Positions 33,303-44,089 of a stretch of DNA of 64,000 nt are shown here, piece after piece (position 1 is the first letter of the stretch; each line of letters begins with the position of its first letter). Below the pieces are notes generated by a model. It saw only the letters and a program-made list of their open reading frames with translations, had not been told where the DNA came from and did no database searches. Source of the DNA: Escarpia spicata (taxonomy: Eukaryota; Annelida; Polychaeta; Sabellida; Siboglinidae); NCBI GenBank assembly GCA_963995525.1, contig OZ023205.1:55230767-55294766 (forward strand). The letters are read 5' to 3'. A program made the position numbers and the translations under genes.

Positions 33303-35640
33303 ATGCTATTATTATCGAGTGGTGATATTGAAGTTAACCCAGGTCCACGTGAATGGCTTGCTAAACATGCTTGGGCTTGTGCTTATCCTTGTGGAACATG
33401 TGATTTGAATGTAAACTGGTCTGATGTTGCAGTATATTGTGATAACTGCCAGGTTTGGTTTCATAAATCATGTGCCAGTATGTCATAGGTCGAGTTTAAC
33501 CAGATTGAAAATAATACATGGCATTGTTGTTGTTGTAATTCGGTCAGTTGTTCTTCATTACTTTATCAGGCATATAACATTAATGTTTCAAACAGTATGA
33601 TTTATTATCAAGTATACCTGGTGATGACTCAGTTTTTCAGCACTCAGTGGAGTCTCCGACCAGGTCTGTTTACTTTAGACCTATTGTTCATAGTAGTCTA
33701 CGCATGTATAGATCTACAGTATATAATAACCAAGTTAAAAATATCACCTCTTTATCTACAAACTGTCTATCTGAGGAAAGTAGTGGTTCAGATAAATCAT
33801 CAGATAATTTAAGAATATCAATTACAAACGTTAATAGTACTAGAGGTAGAAAGGCAGAGTTGGCACATTTTTGTAATACCATGGAACCACATATCATATT
33901 AGTTAGTGAGTCTAAATTAGATAAATCAATAAAACATTCTGAGTTCTTACCTCCTAATTATGTAGGTAATTTGAGAAATGGTTGTACACTTAATGGTGGT
34001 GGTGTCATGATAATTCATAAGAAAGATTTGGTCATAGATGAAACAGAGTTAGATAAACCAGATTTACATCATCACGATGAAATTGTGTGGGCACGTTTAT
34101 CTATTCATAATGAAAGTCCAGTTTACATAGCTTCGTATTATAGGCCGACCTCTGATTACTCAGTTGAATCTATTATAAGTCTTCAGTCAAGTCTAAGGCA
34201 TATATATCATATTACTAGGAACAACACTCATGCACATATAATTGTAGGTGGTGATTTTAATGCAGTTGATATTGATTGGAATTCATGTATGGTGTCCTTA
34301 CATTCAGACCAGAAAGGATTAGGTGATGATATTCTATCAACACTGGAGGAGCATAACTTAAATCAGTTACAAAGAATTCCTACAAGACATGATGCTATTC
34401 TTGATCTTTATTGTACGAATAAACCAGCTCTAGTTAAATCTATAAACACTGTACCAGGTTTTTCAGATCATGATTTTATAGTAGTGGATACTATGATTAA
34501 AGCAATGTCAACAAAGACACCACCTAGGAAGTTGTATAAATGGTCTAAAGCAGATTGGGGTCAAATGAAGAGATACTAAATTATTCACAGATTATTTACT
34601 GGATGTTGCATGTAGTTCAGAAGAACAAAGTGTACAGTCTCTTTATTTATTATTCACAGAACATATACATAATATACAGTTTTAAAAGGAACTGTAGGAA
34701 AAAACAGCATTTCTACAATTGGGCAAAACATCCTAAAACCCCAACACACTGATTAAAGTACAAAGAATTGGCTAAACAAAATAGAAAACAGATACGTAAA
34801 GCTCACTGGCAGCACCTGAATTGTATTTTTAAGACTGCTCAGGATAACGGTAACCTAAAACCATTTTGGAATTACATAAAATCTCAACAGCAAGATTCAG
34901 TTGGTATATCCCCTCTAAAAACTGGTGGTCAACTTTATTCTGATTCTAGCAGTAAAGCCTCCATTTTATCTAGGCAATTCAAATCGGTTTTCACGAAAAA
35001 CACCGATTGTCCTAATAGAAATATGAAACTTGATGGTCCTCATTTTCCAGATATTGATACTCTCATATTTTATGTGGTGGGTATTGAGAAGCTACTAAGG
35101 GATATAATAAACCCTAGTAAATCAAGTGGGCCAGATAAGATTCCAGGTAGAATATTGAAAGAACTTGCTTCTGAGCTAGCTCATTTTTTTTTACATTTTT
35201 GTTCAGAAAATCGTTGCATTCTGGGGAAGTACCAACTGAATGGTGTAAGCAATGGATCACACCAATATTTAAGAAAGGTGTAAAATGTGATCCAAGCAAT
35301 TACAGATCTGTATCACTAACATGTATTGTTTAAAAAATAATGGAACATGTGATTTGTTCCCATATTCGTCAACATCTAGATGACCACAATATTCTATCTC
35401 CCTTTCAGCATGGTTTTAGAAAGAAACATTCTTGTGAAACTCAACTGTTACTAACAACAAATGACATTGTAAAATTACATGATCAGAATCTTCAATTGGT
35501 TTTGTTATTCTTGATTTTTCTAAAGCTTTTGATGTTGTACCACACAACAGACTGTTAAATAAGTTGAATTATTTTGGTATAAATGGAAATGTTCTTAATG
35601 GGTTGAACTCAACGTGTATTGGTAAATTTTCTGATGATGA
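33303..35640 (+). pseudogene. CR1/L2-like non-LTR element with 2A-like peptide and PHD finger
   Basis: The frame opens MLLLSSGDIEVNPGP; GDIEVNPGP (33321-33347) fits the 2A consensus DxExNPGP, a ribosome-skipping peptide known in some non-LTR elements of invertebrates. It is followed by a PHD-finger cysteine pattern (CGTC, CDNCQVWFHKSC) broken by TAG at 33486; the last Cys pair follows in frame. The endonuclease spans 33795-34520 with VSESKLD, GGDFNAVDIDW and GFSDHDF. RT N-terminal text (GNLKPFWNYIKSQQQ) is at 34.8 kb and FRKKHSCETQLLLTTNDIV at 35.4 kb. Homology ends near 35640 before the catalytic YADD-type motif. Frameshifts make it non-functional. Confidence 0.85.
33321..33347 (+). other. 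2A-like ribosome-skipping motif
   Basis: GDIEVNPGP at residues 7-15 of the frame. The expected break is between the Gly and the final Pro. Only six residues precede it from the ATG, but the frame is open upstream (TTLLT), and a hydrophobic Leu run precedes the motif as in other 2A-like peptides. Confidence 0.75.
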
Positions 35641-36219
35641 AGAAGTAGCATCCGGGGTTGTTTTGAGAAAAAAAATCGCCGCCGCACCGCCTATTACTGG
35701 GAGGGGGGCAGAAAACTATATGTCTGCCCTCCAATTGCACACACATTTCACAGTCAACAAAAATACACATTAATCGTCTCATAAAATTTACATTTTCACA
35801 CGCCATTGACGCTCGCCAAAAAAAAACATTAACGCTCACATTTAATAGGGGGCAGAACCGTATATTATGTCTGCTCCCCCCCCCCCGAAGAAATTCCAGG
35901 AGCAGCTGCCTCCTTGTTCCCGCGCCTATGTGCAGACATAGAAGACTCCGATAAAAACAAAGATACTGTCACGAGATTGTCATGAGATACCCCAGCTGAT
36001 CCCAGTGGGTGGGGTATATTTGGACTCGATGCATAGCATCAACCTTTGAACTCGAGGCAGTAACCACATGGACAATAAATTAGCACACAACCTCCTATTT
36101 CCATAGAGTAGTGGGCGCTACCGTTGTTTAGAGTAGTGAACCAGTCTAGGCTAGGATTAGATCGGTGCACACGTGTAGCTAGGTAGCTGCGTAATAAACA
36201 TATGTGATCATAACGTTTT
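35641..36219. other. Unassigned junction sequence with C-run
   Basis: Joins two unrelated non-LTR elements. Holds a C tract near 35875-35886 and a phrase repeated in inverted sense (CGCCGCCGCACCGCC). No gene recognised. Confidence 0.4.
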
Positions 36220-38501
36220 GTTTGTATATTATTCAGTTATATGCAAGCAATACCAGGGGTGAGAATGTGTTAGACATAGTTTTGTCCTCACAGAATGAAT
36301 TAGTTGACAATGTCAAAATATGTGAGCCACTGGGGAGTAGCGATCACAACCAGATACATTTTACCATCAAAGTAAAATCAGAAAGGAATAGCAAAAAGCA
36401 GTATAGGAGAAATTTCCACAAAGGAAGGTATAAGGACATGAGGAAATATTTAGCAAAGATAGACTGGAATAAGACACTGAAAAATAAGACGGCAACAGAA
36501 TGCTGGAATATATTAAAGAGTGAAATTAAGTGCATAATCGATAAATTTGTACCCTTCAAAAAACAAGGAAAACGGTCCAAAAAGAAACACTTATCGAAAG
36601 AAGCCATTAGAAAAATTAAGTATAAACAAATGATGTGGAAGTCATATAGATGTACTGGAAATGATGAAGACTACAACAATTATAAAGAAGCACTTAACCA
36701 AGCTACAGCTGAAATTAGAAATTCAAAGAGAAGCTATGAACAACAATTAGCTAGTAATATAAAACATGACAGCAAGAGTTTTTATGCGTATGTTCGAAGC
36801 AAACAGAAAGTTCAAGATAAGGTCGGTCCTCTAGAAGATAGTGCTGGAAATATGATATCAGAGGGATTCATAATGGCAGAAGACCTGAATGAGTACTTTA
36901 GTTCAGTGTTTACCAGGGAAGATATTAGTTCACTGCCAATACCAGAGGCTAAGTTCAAGGGGGCAGATTCAGACTATTTAGGACAATTAATTGTAACCCC
37001 GGAAATGGTAGCTAAGAAAATAAGGGCTATGAAGGAAAATAAATCACCTGGAGTGGATGGTATTCCACCCAAACTACTATTGGAAATTGTAGAACAAATT
37101 AGCATACCACTTGCAACAGTTTTCAACTTGTCATTAGAAGAGGGAGTGGTTCCTTTAGAATGGAAAGAAGCAAACATTATACCGTTATTCAAAAAAGGTT
37201 CGAGAAACAAGTCAGAGAACTATAGACCAGTGAGTTTAACATCAGTGATTTGTAAATTATTAGAAAGACTAATTAAAGATCACATGGTGGATTTTCTTGT
37301 TAAACAAAACTTGATAAACCCATCTCAACATGGTTTTTTTAAAGCGAGGTCATGCTTAACAAATATGTTATGTTTTTTGGAAGACATCACTAAGTGGGTA
37401 GATGAGGGAACACCAGTAGATATCGTCTACTTAGATTTTCAAAAAGCTTTTGACAAAGTACCACATCAAAGATTACTGCTTAAACTAAAGGCCCATGGCA
37501 TAGGAAATGGTATAATAAACTGGATAGAACAATGGCTGATTGACAGAAGACAACGTGTAGTAGTTGATGGGGAGGCTTCAAACTGGAAATCGGTATTGAG
37601 TGGGGTACCACAGGGATCAGTATTAGGTCCTATATTATTCTTAATATACATAAACGATTTGGATGATGAAATAACAAGCAAGGTGTTGAAATTTGCGGAT
37701 GATACAAAAGTGTTTAGAAGGATTAAAAGTGATGGAGATAGACAGCATTTACAAGATGATCTTGACAGGTTGATGAAATGGTCTGAAAAATGGCAAATGA
37801 TGTTCAATTTTGGGAAATGTAAATGCCTCCACATAGGACATGGGAACGAAGAGGTAGAATATACAATGGGGGGTACTGTACTAAGTACTACTGTAAAAGA
37901 AAAGGACTTAGGGTTAACCGTTAGTGCTGATATGAAGATTTCAGAGCAGTGCGGAATTGCAGCTTCAAAGGGAAATCAAATCCTTGGATTAATTAGGCGA
38001 AACATAACGTATAAGGAAAAAGAGCTAATAATACCGCTGTACAAAACAATAGTTAGGCCTCATTTAGAATATTGTATTCAAGCGTGGAGGCCATATCGCA
38101 GGAAGGACATAGATATGCTAGAAAGAGTGCAGAGGAGAGCAACTAAAATGATACAAAATCTGAGGGATCTTAGTTATGAAATACGCCTAAAAAAATGCGG
38201 TTTAACAACACTAGAGACCAGGAGATTGAGAGGAGATCAGATAGAAGTGTTTAAAATATTGAAGGGTTATGAAAATATTGATAGAAATATGTTTTTCTCA
38301 GTTAAGAAAGATAGAAGGACTAGAGGACATGATCTTGCATTAGCAAAGGAGCAGAGTAGATTGGATATAAGAAAGTTTTCATTTTCACAAAGGACTGTAA
38401 ATGAATGGAACAGATTACCTGCTGATTGTGTGGGTGCTAGTAGCGTGAATATGTTTAAAAATAAAATCGACACATACCTCAGACGGGCGGGATACACATA
38501 A
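36204..38501 (+). CDS. Non-LTR retrotransposon ORF2: endonuclease tail and reverse transcriptase
   Basis: A single 765-codon frame. It opens in the end of the endonuclease domain (GENVLDIVLSSQNEL, LGSSDHNQIHF), so the copy is 5'-truncated and the first ~12 codons are probably flank. RT palm motifs are complete: VDIVYLDFQKAFDKVPHQRL, GVPQGSVLGPILFLIYINDL and KFADDTKVF (FADD at 37692-37703). The C-terminal region has HLEYCIQAWRPYRRKDIDML and RVQRRATKMIQNL. The family is CR1/L2/Jockey-like. No frameshift occurs in 2.3 kb, so it is the youngest copy of a family with five other fragments in this window. The 3' end (to ~38605) finishes with TCTTGTTAAA repeats, the likely RT priming tail. Confidence 0.88.
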   Translation: MIITFCLYIIQLYASNTRGENVLDIVLSSQNELVDNVKICEPLGSSDHNQIHFTIKVKSERNSKKQYRRNFHKGRYKDMRKYLAKIDWNKTLKNKTATECWNILKSEIKCIIDKFVPFKKQGKRSKKKHLSKEAIRKIKYKQMMWKSYRCTGNDEDYNNYKEALNQATAEIRNSKRSYEQQLASNIKHDSKSFYAYVRSKQKVQDKVGPLEDSAGNMISEGFIMAEDLNEYFSSVFTREDISSLPIPEAKFKGADSDYLGQLIVTPEMVAKKIRAMKENKSPGVDGIPPKLLLEIVEQISIPLATVFNLSLEEGVVPLEWKEANIIPLFKKGSRNKSENYRPVSLTSVICKLLERLIKDHMVDFLVKQNLINPSQHGFFKARSCLTNMLCFLEDITKWVDEGTPVDIVYLDFQKAFDKVPHQRLLLKLKAHGIGNGIINWIEQWLIDRRQRVVVDGEASNWKSVLSGVPQGSVLGPILFLIYINDLDDEITSKVLKFADDTKVFRRIKSDGDRQHLQDDLDRLMKWSEKWQMMFNFGKCKCLHIGHGNEEVEYTMGGTVLSTTVKEKDLGLTVSADMKISEQCGIAASKGNQILGLIRRNITYKEKELIIPLYKTIVRPHLEYCIQAWRPYRRKDIDMLERVQRRATKMIQNLRDLSYEIRLKKCGLTTLETRRLRGDQIEVFKILKGYENIDRNMFFSVKKDRRTRGHDLALAKEQSRLDIRKFSFSQRTVNEWNRLPADCVGASSVNMFKNKIDTYLRRAGYT

Positions 38502-38605
38502 ATAAAAAGGTCGGACTCTCGAAAAGCCAAGGGCTTCCTTGTCCACCTGCTACCTAGAGTTAATTCTCTGGGTGGCAATCTTGTTAAATCTTGTTAAATA
38601 CCGTT
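36220..38605 (+). mobile_element. 5'-truncated non-LTR element containing the RT frame above
   Basis: The 3' UTR (38502-38605) includes GGGCTTCCTTGTCCACC and GGTGGCAATCTTGTTAAATC, both shared with the copies at 9.7 and 55.5 kb. It ends in direct repeats of the TCTTGTTAAA unit. Confidence 0.8.
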
Positions 38606-38697
38606 ACTGGTGTTATGAGGTGACCTACCGTTACGTGTTGACTGGATTACGTAATCTGGATCGCTGAATTACAAGCTCAGCGGGATTGTGTTAACAG

Positions 38698-39888
38698 CAG
38701 AGCTGAGGTCGATTACGATTGCAGTCGTAATCGATTAATTGTAATCGATTACGCCCACAGTTGTAATCGTAATTGACTTTTTCTAAGGCAGTCTATTCGT
38801 AATCGTGTCCTGTAATCGTGTACATACATACATACATTCATGCATGCATACATACATGCATACACGCATACATACATACATGCATACATGCATCCATACA
38901 TGCATACATGCACAGATGCACACATGCACACATACACACATACATACATACATACATACATACATACATACATACATACATACATACATACATACATACA
39001 TACATACATACATACATACATACATACATACATACATACATGCATGCATGCCTAGCTGCAACCAATCATGAATAGAAACCATTTGTAAGTCAATAATCAC
39101 AGAAACTCTGGTGCACTGGTCAGTAATCCCAGCACATGGGCCATGGCTAATTGCAATTTACTTTTTATTGGTTTCTCACTGCTAGTGTTTGCACAGAATC
39201 ATACAAATCCTTCTAAAGGATTAAATATTTTGGTTGTATTTAGTCATGCCTGAAGCCTACCCTTCGAAATATAATTGTGAAGTGCATGCAATTGGTCAAC
39301 TGCACAGATGACACTGCTGTACTGAACAATGTAGTTAGTCACAGGTTTAGAATCTTAGAGTTATAGATAGATCAATGACAATGTGGCTCTACTTATGCGT
39401 TTCTTTTGTCATTTTAATCAGCAAGTGGATAGGCCTACATCGCTACTTGTAGTGTTTTTTATTATGGTGTTTTGAGTAATAAATGCACTGGATTATACTT
39501 ATATGTTTGTAGTTTGTGAATCGTGAATAATTAGTCACTAATGCTGATTATGCATGTGCATATTATATACGCCCTACATTATGTTATTCACCACCAAATT
39601 CACAGGTCAATCTATTACGTACATACTGTGAGATATGTGCATATTTGTTGATTACAACATTACACATATGTATATCTAGTTAATATTGTACGACATAAAC
39701 GTAGCACATCATACATACTATAAAAATTGAGGAATGAAGACTGATACAAGAAAATGTAATCGTAATCGGAGAACTGTAATCGTAATCGATTTTTTTCTCC
39801 AAATGTATAATCGTAATCGACTTTTCTAAAGACAGTGTAATCGTAATCGTAATCATGAGTGTGTAATCGACCCCAGCTCTGGACTCAA
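38698..39888. mobile_element. Non-autonomous TIR element (hAT-like)
   Basis: Left tip CAGAGCTGAGGTCGATTAC; right tip, read inward, CAGAGCTGGGGTCGATTAC (18 of 19). Subterminal regions are packed with TGTAATCGTAATCG motifs at both ends. Possible 8-bp flanks GTTAACAG and CTCAACAG (6 of 8) if the right edge is two bases further out. No transposase is encoded. A TACA microsatellite (38820-39050) occupies its left third. Confidence 0.75.
38820..39050. repeat. (CATA)n microsatellite with CATG variants
   Basis: Tetranucleotide repeat inside the TIR element. Gives Met/Tyr/Cys/Val and Ile/His/Thr frames on both strands that are not genes. Confidence 0.95.
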
Positions 39889-41809
39889 CAGTGCCTGATA
39901 ACAGATTGGGCAGACTCCGTACGTTAAGTGACGGGTCCGGTCATGGCTACGCCATCGCCTCTACTTAATCGTAACGTCACTACGGACAGTAGTATAAATA
40001 TACCACCGCCGCCGCCGCCGCTGCAAATCGATGCAGTAACCACCGCGAATTCTTGGCGTCAATGGATAAAGCGCCTGGATCGAATATGAAGTCGCCACGG
40101 ACCTGGACGAAAAGGAAACGGAAACGTGTGAGTACGTTGTTGTGAGTGATCGGCCAAGATGCGAAGGACATCTGACTAAATCACCCGTGGACTGATGATG
40201 AGGATCGGTACAAAGAAGCGCAAGTTTTAGAAATGTAAAGAAGAAGTAATTACGTGACATGAACCGCTCCTCTACCAAAATAAGCTGAATACACACTGTG
40301 AAAAGTCAAAAAAAGTAAACCAAACACACAGCAACATAGGTTCCTCTGTGAATTTCTCAGTATCCTGCATTAACATTACTTAACTAATTAACAACTACGG
40401 AATCTTATACGATTCTTACAGATGCCCATCAACTTAAAAAAACAAAGCGTAATTAATTAAGGAGAAACGCAAGACGGAATAGTTACAAGAAGGAATCCGT
40501 GAAGAACAAACCACACGATATACGAAATATGTAAATGACTAGAGGCAACTAGCCAAAATATGCAAGACACTCCACAACAATGAATTACCACTCTGTGCCA
40601 CAGAAAGTAAATGCAATAACACTGGTTCAACTACAAAGATTTATAACCATGCCAAAAATATCCCTATACGTCACTGGTGAACTAATTCCTATGTCACACT
40701 GCGTCGACAGCAACAATAACCTCACCGACCCTCCTAGATACGCTTACCTACTAGGGATCCTAGCTAGGGCAAGAAGGGCGGGTTGGACTTTGGAAGCTGT
40801 GAGTGTAGAATGGACATCCGCCACTATGAAATCTCCCTGAATAAACGCTAATAACCCACAAATGTTAAATAAAAAAAAAATCAAATCGGTAATGAGAACA
40901 CCGCAATACAAGGACCATGACAACTGCGTGAAAAGCAGTTGCAAAGTGCAACACCATTACAATGTACGTGCAAATCAAGTAACTACTCTGAAAAGCAACC
41001 ACGTGTAAGAAAACACAAAAATTAAAATATGCAAGCTCAGTAAACCTCGTGTGTAATACCACAAATCACAAAATGTTCCTTATCCTGTTCATAGAGGAAC
41101 ATAACAAACTTGCGTGACAAAGCATCGATTTCAGACAATGCCATCTTAAGCAGCATTTTCTGACGCAACCATAATTACGGAACCTGTTTATTACAGGAGA
41201 ATAACTCCGTAGCATAGCAGCTAGTGACTTGAGTTACCGCGGACCACCTCCTACACTTTATGGAGTGGATTTCTGTACCATACCTCTTCAAATCAACCTG
41301 AAATTATCCTTCGCGATAAACAGTGCTGCAGTCACTTTAATGTTCATCCGGGAAAACCTACGCAACAAACATGTTGGGCAATATCTACCATTCGACATAA
41401 ACAGCGTCGCGATCGCTTTAATGTTTATTCGAGAAAACCTGAGCGGACTTATCATGCCAGTGACTAAACCATACTCCTTTAATTGATGGATAGCCCAGAT
41501 ACCACAATCCGTACAAAGACAGCCACTACGATATCTGCCGCCATACAACTCATGCAACGCTAGTATAGCATAGCGGACGTGACAACATTCCAAATAATCA
41601 ATTGGAATTCTACTCTTCAGAATGCCTGTATAACCTTAGACATGAAAAACCACTACGTTTCAGAGAGAAAAACTCATAGCTAGCTAAGTATGCCGCATTA
41701 GGCCGTGCGTTCACTGTGGAGTACTTGAACATCTGAAACTAATGTAGTCATGTCAGGAATTTTAAAAAATGCTTACAACTCCTCATCGACCTGAGTGCCA
41801 GATTACAAA
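39889..41809. other. No gene recognised
   Basis: A (CCG)n tract near 40003-40022 is the only clear repeat. Several 60-110 codon frames exist on both strands but none has recognisable domains or splice context. The local repeat at 41329-41375 and 41397-41440 (ACAT-AACAG-GCNGC...TTTAATGTTNATTCG) is a short tandem duplication of about 68 bp. Confidence 0.4.
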
Positions 41810-42186
41810 ATTCACATGCTGTGACATAAGTGCATTTGAGTAGGCAGATTTTTATGTGTGATTGTAGAAGGTGTTGACTGTAAAATGGTGGATTTATAGA
41901 TGATTTGAATAAGCGGAAGAATATTTGGCAGCAATTTGCCTGTGTGACCTGTTTGTGAAGTAATGCTCGCCGGCATTTGTAAATATTGACGGGTATCACA
42001 CATACAGGTATTTTACGAGGGCTAGAAGTATGCCATTTTTATTTTTAAAAATCTAACAGCATGTCAATGAGCTGATGATAACAGCAGGTGAGAAGTTTAA
42101 GACATTTTGCAGGTCACGTTTTCTTATAATCAGACAAAACGTTAACATGGTCGTCAATGGGAAAACCATCTGTGTATTAACCCCAT
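41810..42186 (+). repeat. Dispersed repeat family R1, copy 1
   Basis: Shares long stretches with 43235-43610 and 53525-53865: GACATAAGTGCA, AAATATTGACGGGT, CAGCATGTCAATGAG, AACAGCAGGTGAGAAGTTTA and TTAACATGGTCG. The most diverged of the three. No coding capacity; class unknown. Confidence 0.8.
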
Positions 42187-42599
42187 CAATATATGAAGTT
42201 ATATGTGACGTATTGTAAGGATTTGCCGTGTATTAATAATTATTAGTCTCGCTTAACCGACTCTCGCCAGGAAGATAGTCTGGCTCAGAATCGCGTTTTG
42301 AATGCTCACTGCCAATTACTACGTCTATCCCCCAGAATGTATTTATACTACGTATATTTTCGATAACGAAATGAAATTACGAAATAGTGCCCGAAATAGT
42401 ATTATACAAAATAAAATGAATCTTAAACTAAATGAACACAAACAATAGTTTCGAGTATCCTGTGTTTCTGCTCGAGCAAAAGCAAAAAAAGTCAATACGG
42501 AATCATCGACATGCAGCCATGAGAGTTGAGAACTACCACCTAGTGAATATGCATGTGATTAAAACGCACTAAACTATGAACAAAGTATAATGTCGGTTT

Positions 42600-42910
42600 A
42601 TTTTGTGTGTGACATATTTCAATATAAGTTTAATGTTGAATAGTTGTTGTAGTATAGTATTATCTGATAAAAGTGTATCCTTATTTAATTTTTTATTTCA
42701 TAGTTGGCCCGAGAGCCAATCAACGTCTCTACCCGAATCTGGGGTAAAGCCCCCTACCGGTAACATTGACTGGAGCTTAATAATCCAGGCCGTTGTGACG
42801 GGCCTATGCTGCCACCTCACGGCGGCTGGATAATCGACCCATCGAGACTAGGCGAAGTCACGCAGCCAGGCGAGAGCACAAAACGAAACTAGCCAGTCAT
42901 GTGCTCGAAA
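42600..42910. other. No gene; GC-rich island
   Basis: A GC-rich stretch (42710-42880) unlike its AT-rich surroundings, with no recognised product. Confidence 0.35.
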
Positions 42911-43154
42911 CAAGAGTTTGTATGTTCTTAACTTAACGCAAACAGTGTTAGCGATCAACAGACTCAAGACATGGTGTCATAAAGAGTTACGGACAACGAA
43001 CAACCTAAACTACAGCGAGGGAAAAAGACGATTCAGGATAGCAACAAAACTATCTGCGGAAGAGGACATCGTACAAGTAAGCTCACTCGTATATAATAAT
43101 ATGTCACTGACTGTCTATGTCTATGATAGTATGAGTCATTCTACACTGACTACA

Positions 43155-43610
43155 GGGGTCAGCACACTGTTGGACTTCCTGCTTGGTTACAGACGAAACA
43201 AAGTGCAGTATATTTTTGAGAAATGACTTTTTATAATATTCACTTGCTCTGACATAAGTGCACTTGACTAGTCAGATTTCTAGATGTGATTGTTGAAGCT
43301 GTTGACAGTAAAATTGTGTCTTTTTAGCTGATTTTACTAAGCGGAAGGGTATCTGGCAGCAATTTGGCTAGTTGACACTTTAGCTGGATTACTGCCTGCA
43401 TCCAGTTGTAAATATTGACGGGTGTCATACATACAGGCATTTTGCAAGAGCTAGAGATATGAGATTTTGACTAAACTCGACCAGCATGTCAATGAGATGA
43501 TAATAACAGCAGGTGAGAAGTTTAAGAAACTTTATAGGTCACGTTTTCTTATAATCACACAAAACATTAACATGGTCGCCAATGGGAAACCTGACAGTGT
43601 GCTGACCCCT
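43155..43610 (+). repeat. Dispersed repeat family R1, copy 2 (longest)
   Basis: Begins with CAGCACACTGTTGGACTTCC and GTTACAGACGAAACAAAGTG and continues through the shared R1 core to GTGTGCTGACCCCTA. Near-identical core to copy 3 (53440-53865). Confidence 0.85.
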
Positions 43611-44089
43611 ACAGCAACTTGTATTTTCTTGTCCCAACTTTCAGTTTCCAAGAATAGTTCTACATAATAAAACGAATGCCTATGACTATGTTTGCTACGT
43701 ACTCCCTCAATATTTGCCGGTCACTACCACTGCAGTAAATACATAATTTGACATACTTTTTCAAGCTGATATGCCGGAATGACAGATTGTTCTCTTAGGA
43801 ATGTTGCTAGTAGTGGGAGGAGGGCGCAACCATATAGAAACTGCAAGAGGGTGGCAATCAAGGCACAAGGGGGTGGGATTCATAGATTTATGGGGATACT
43901 TTGTTGGGAGGAAAGATATGTACATGAGTCTGATGAGAGATTGCCTCCATCTAACTTCTAAGTGCTGCTGCGATCTGTTGACAGTGGGACAGGTTGCACA
44001 AACTAGATGCGCAGGGTGGATTCACAAAGAAGCTCAAAATTGGAGGCATAGATAAAGATAGCACAAATAAATCAGCAATGAACCGCCTG

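Noticed and set aside
38749..39100. Met/Tyr/Cys/Val and Ile/His/Thr frames on both strands
   Set aside because: CATA microsatellite artefacts.
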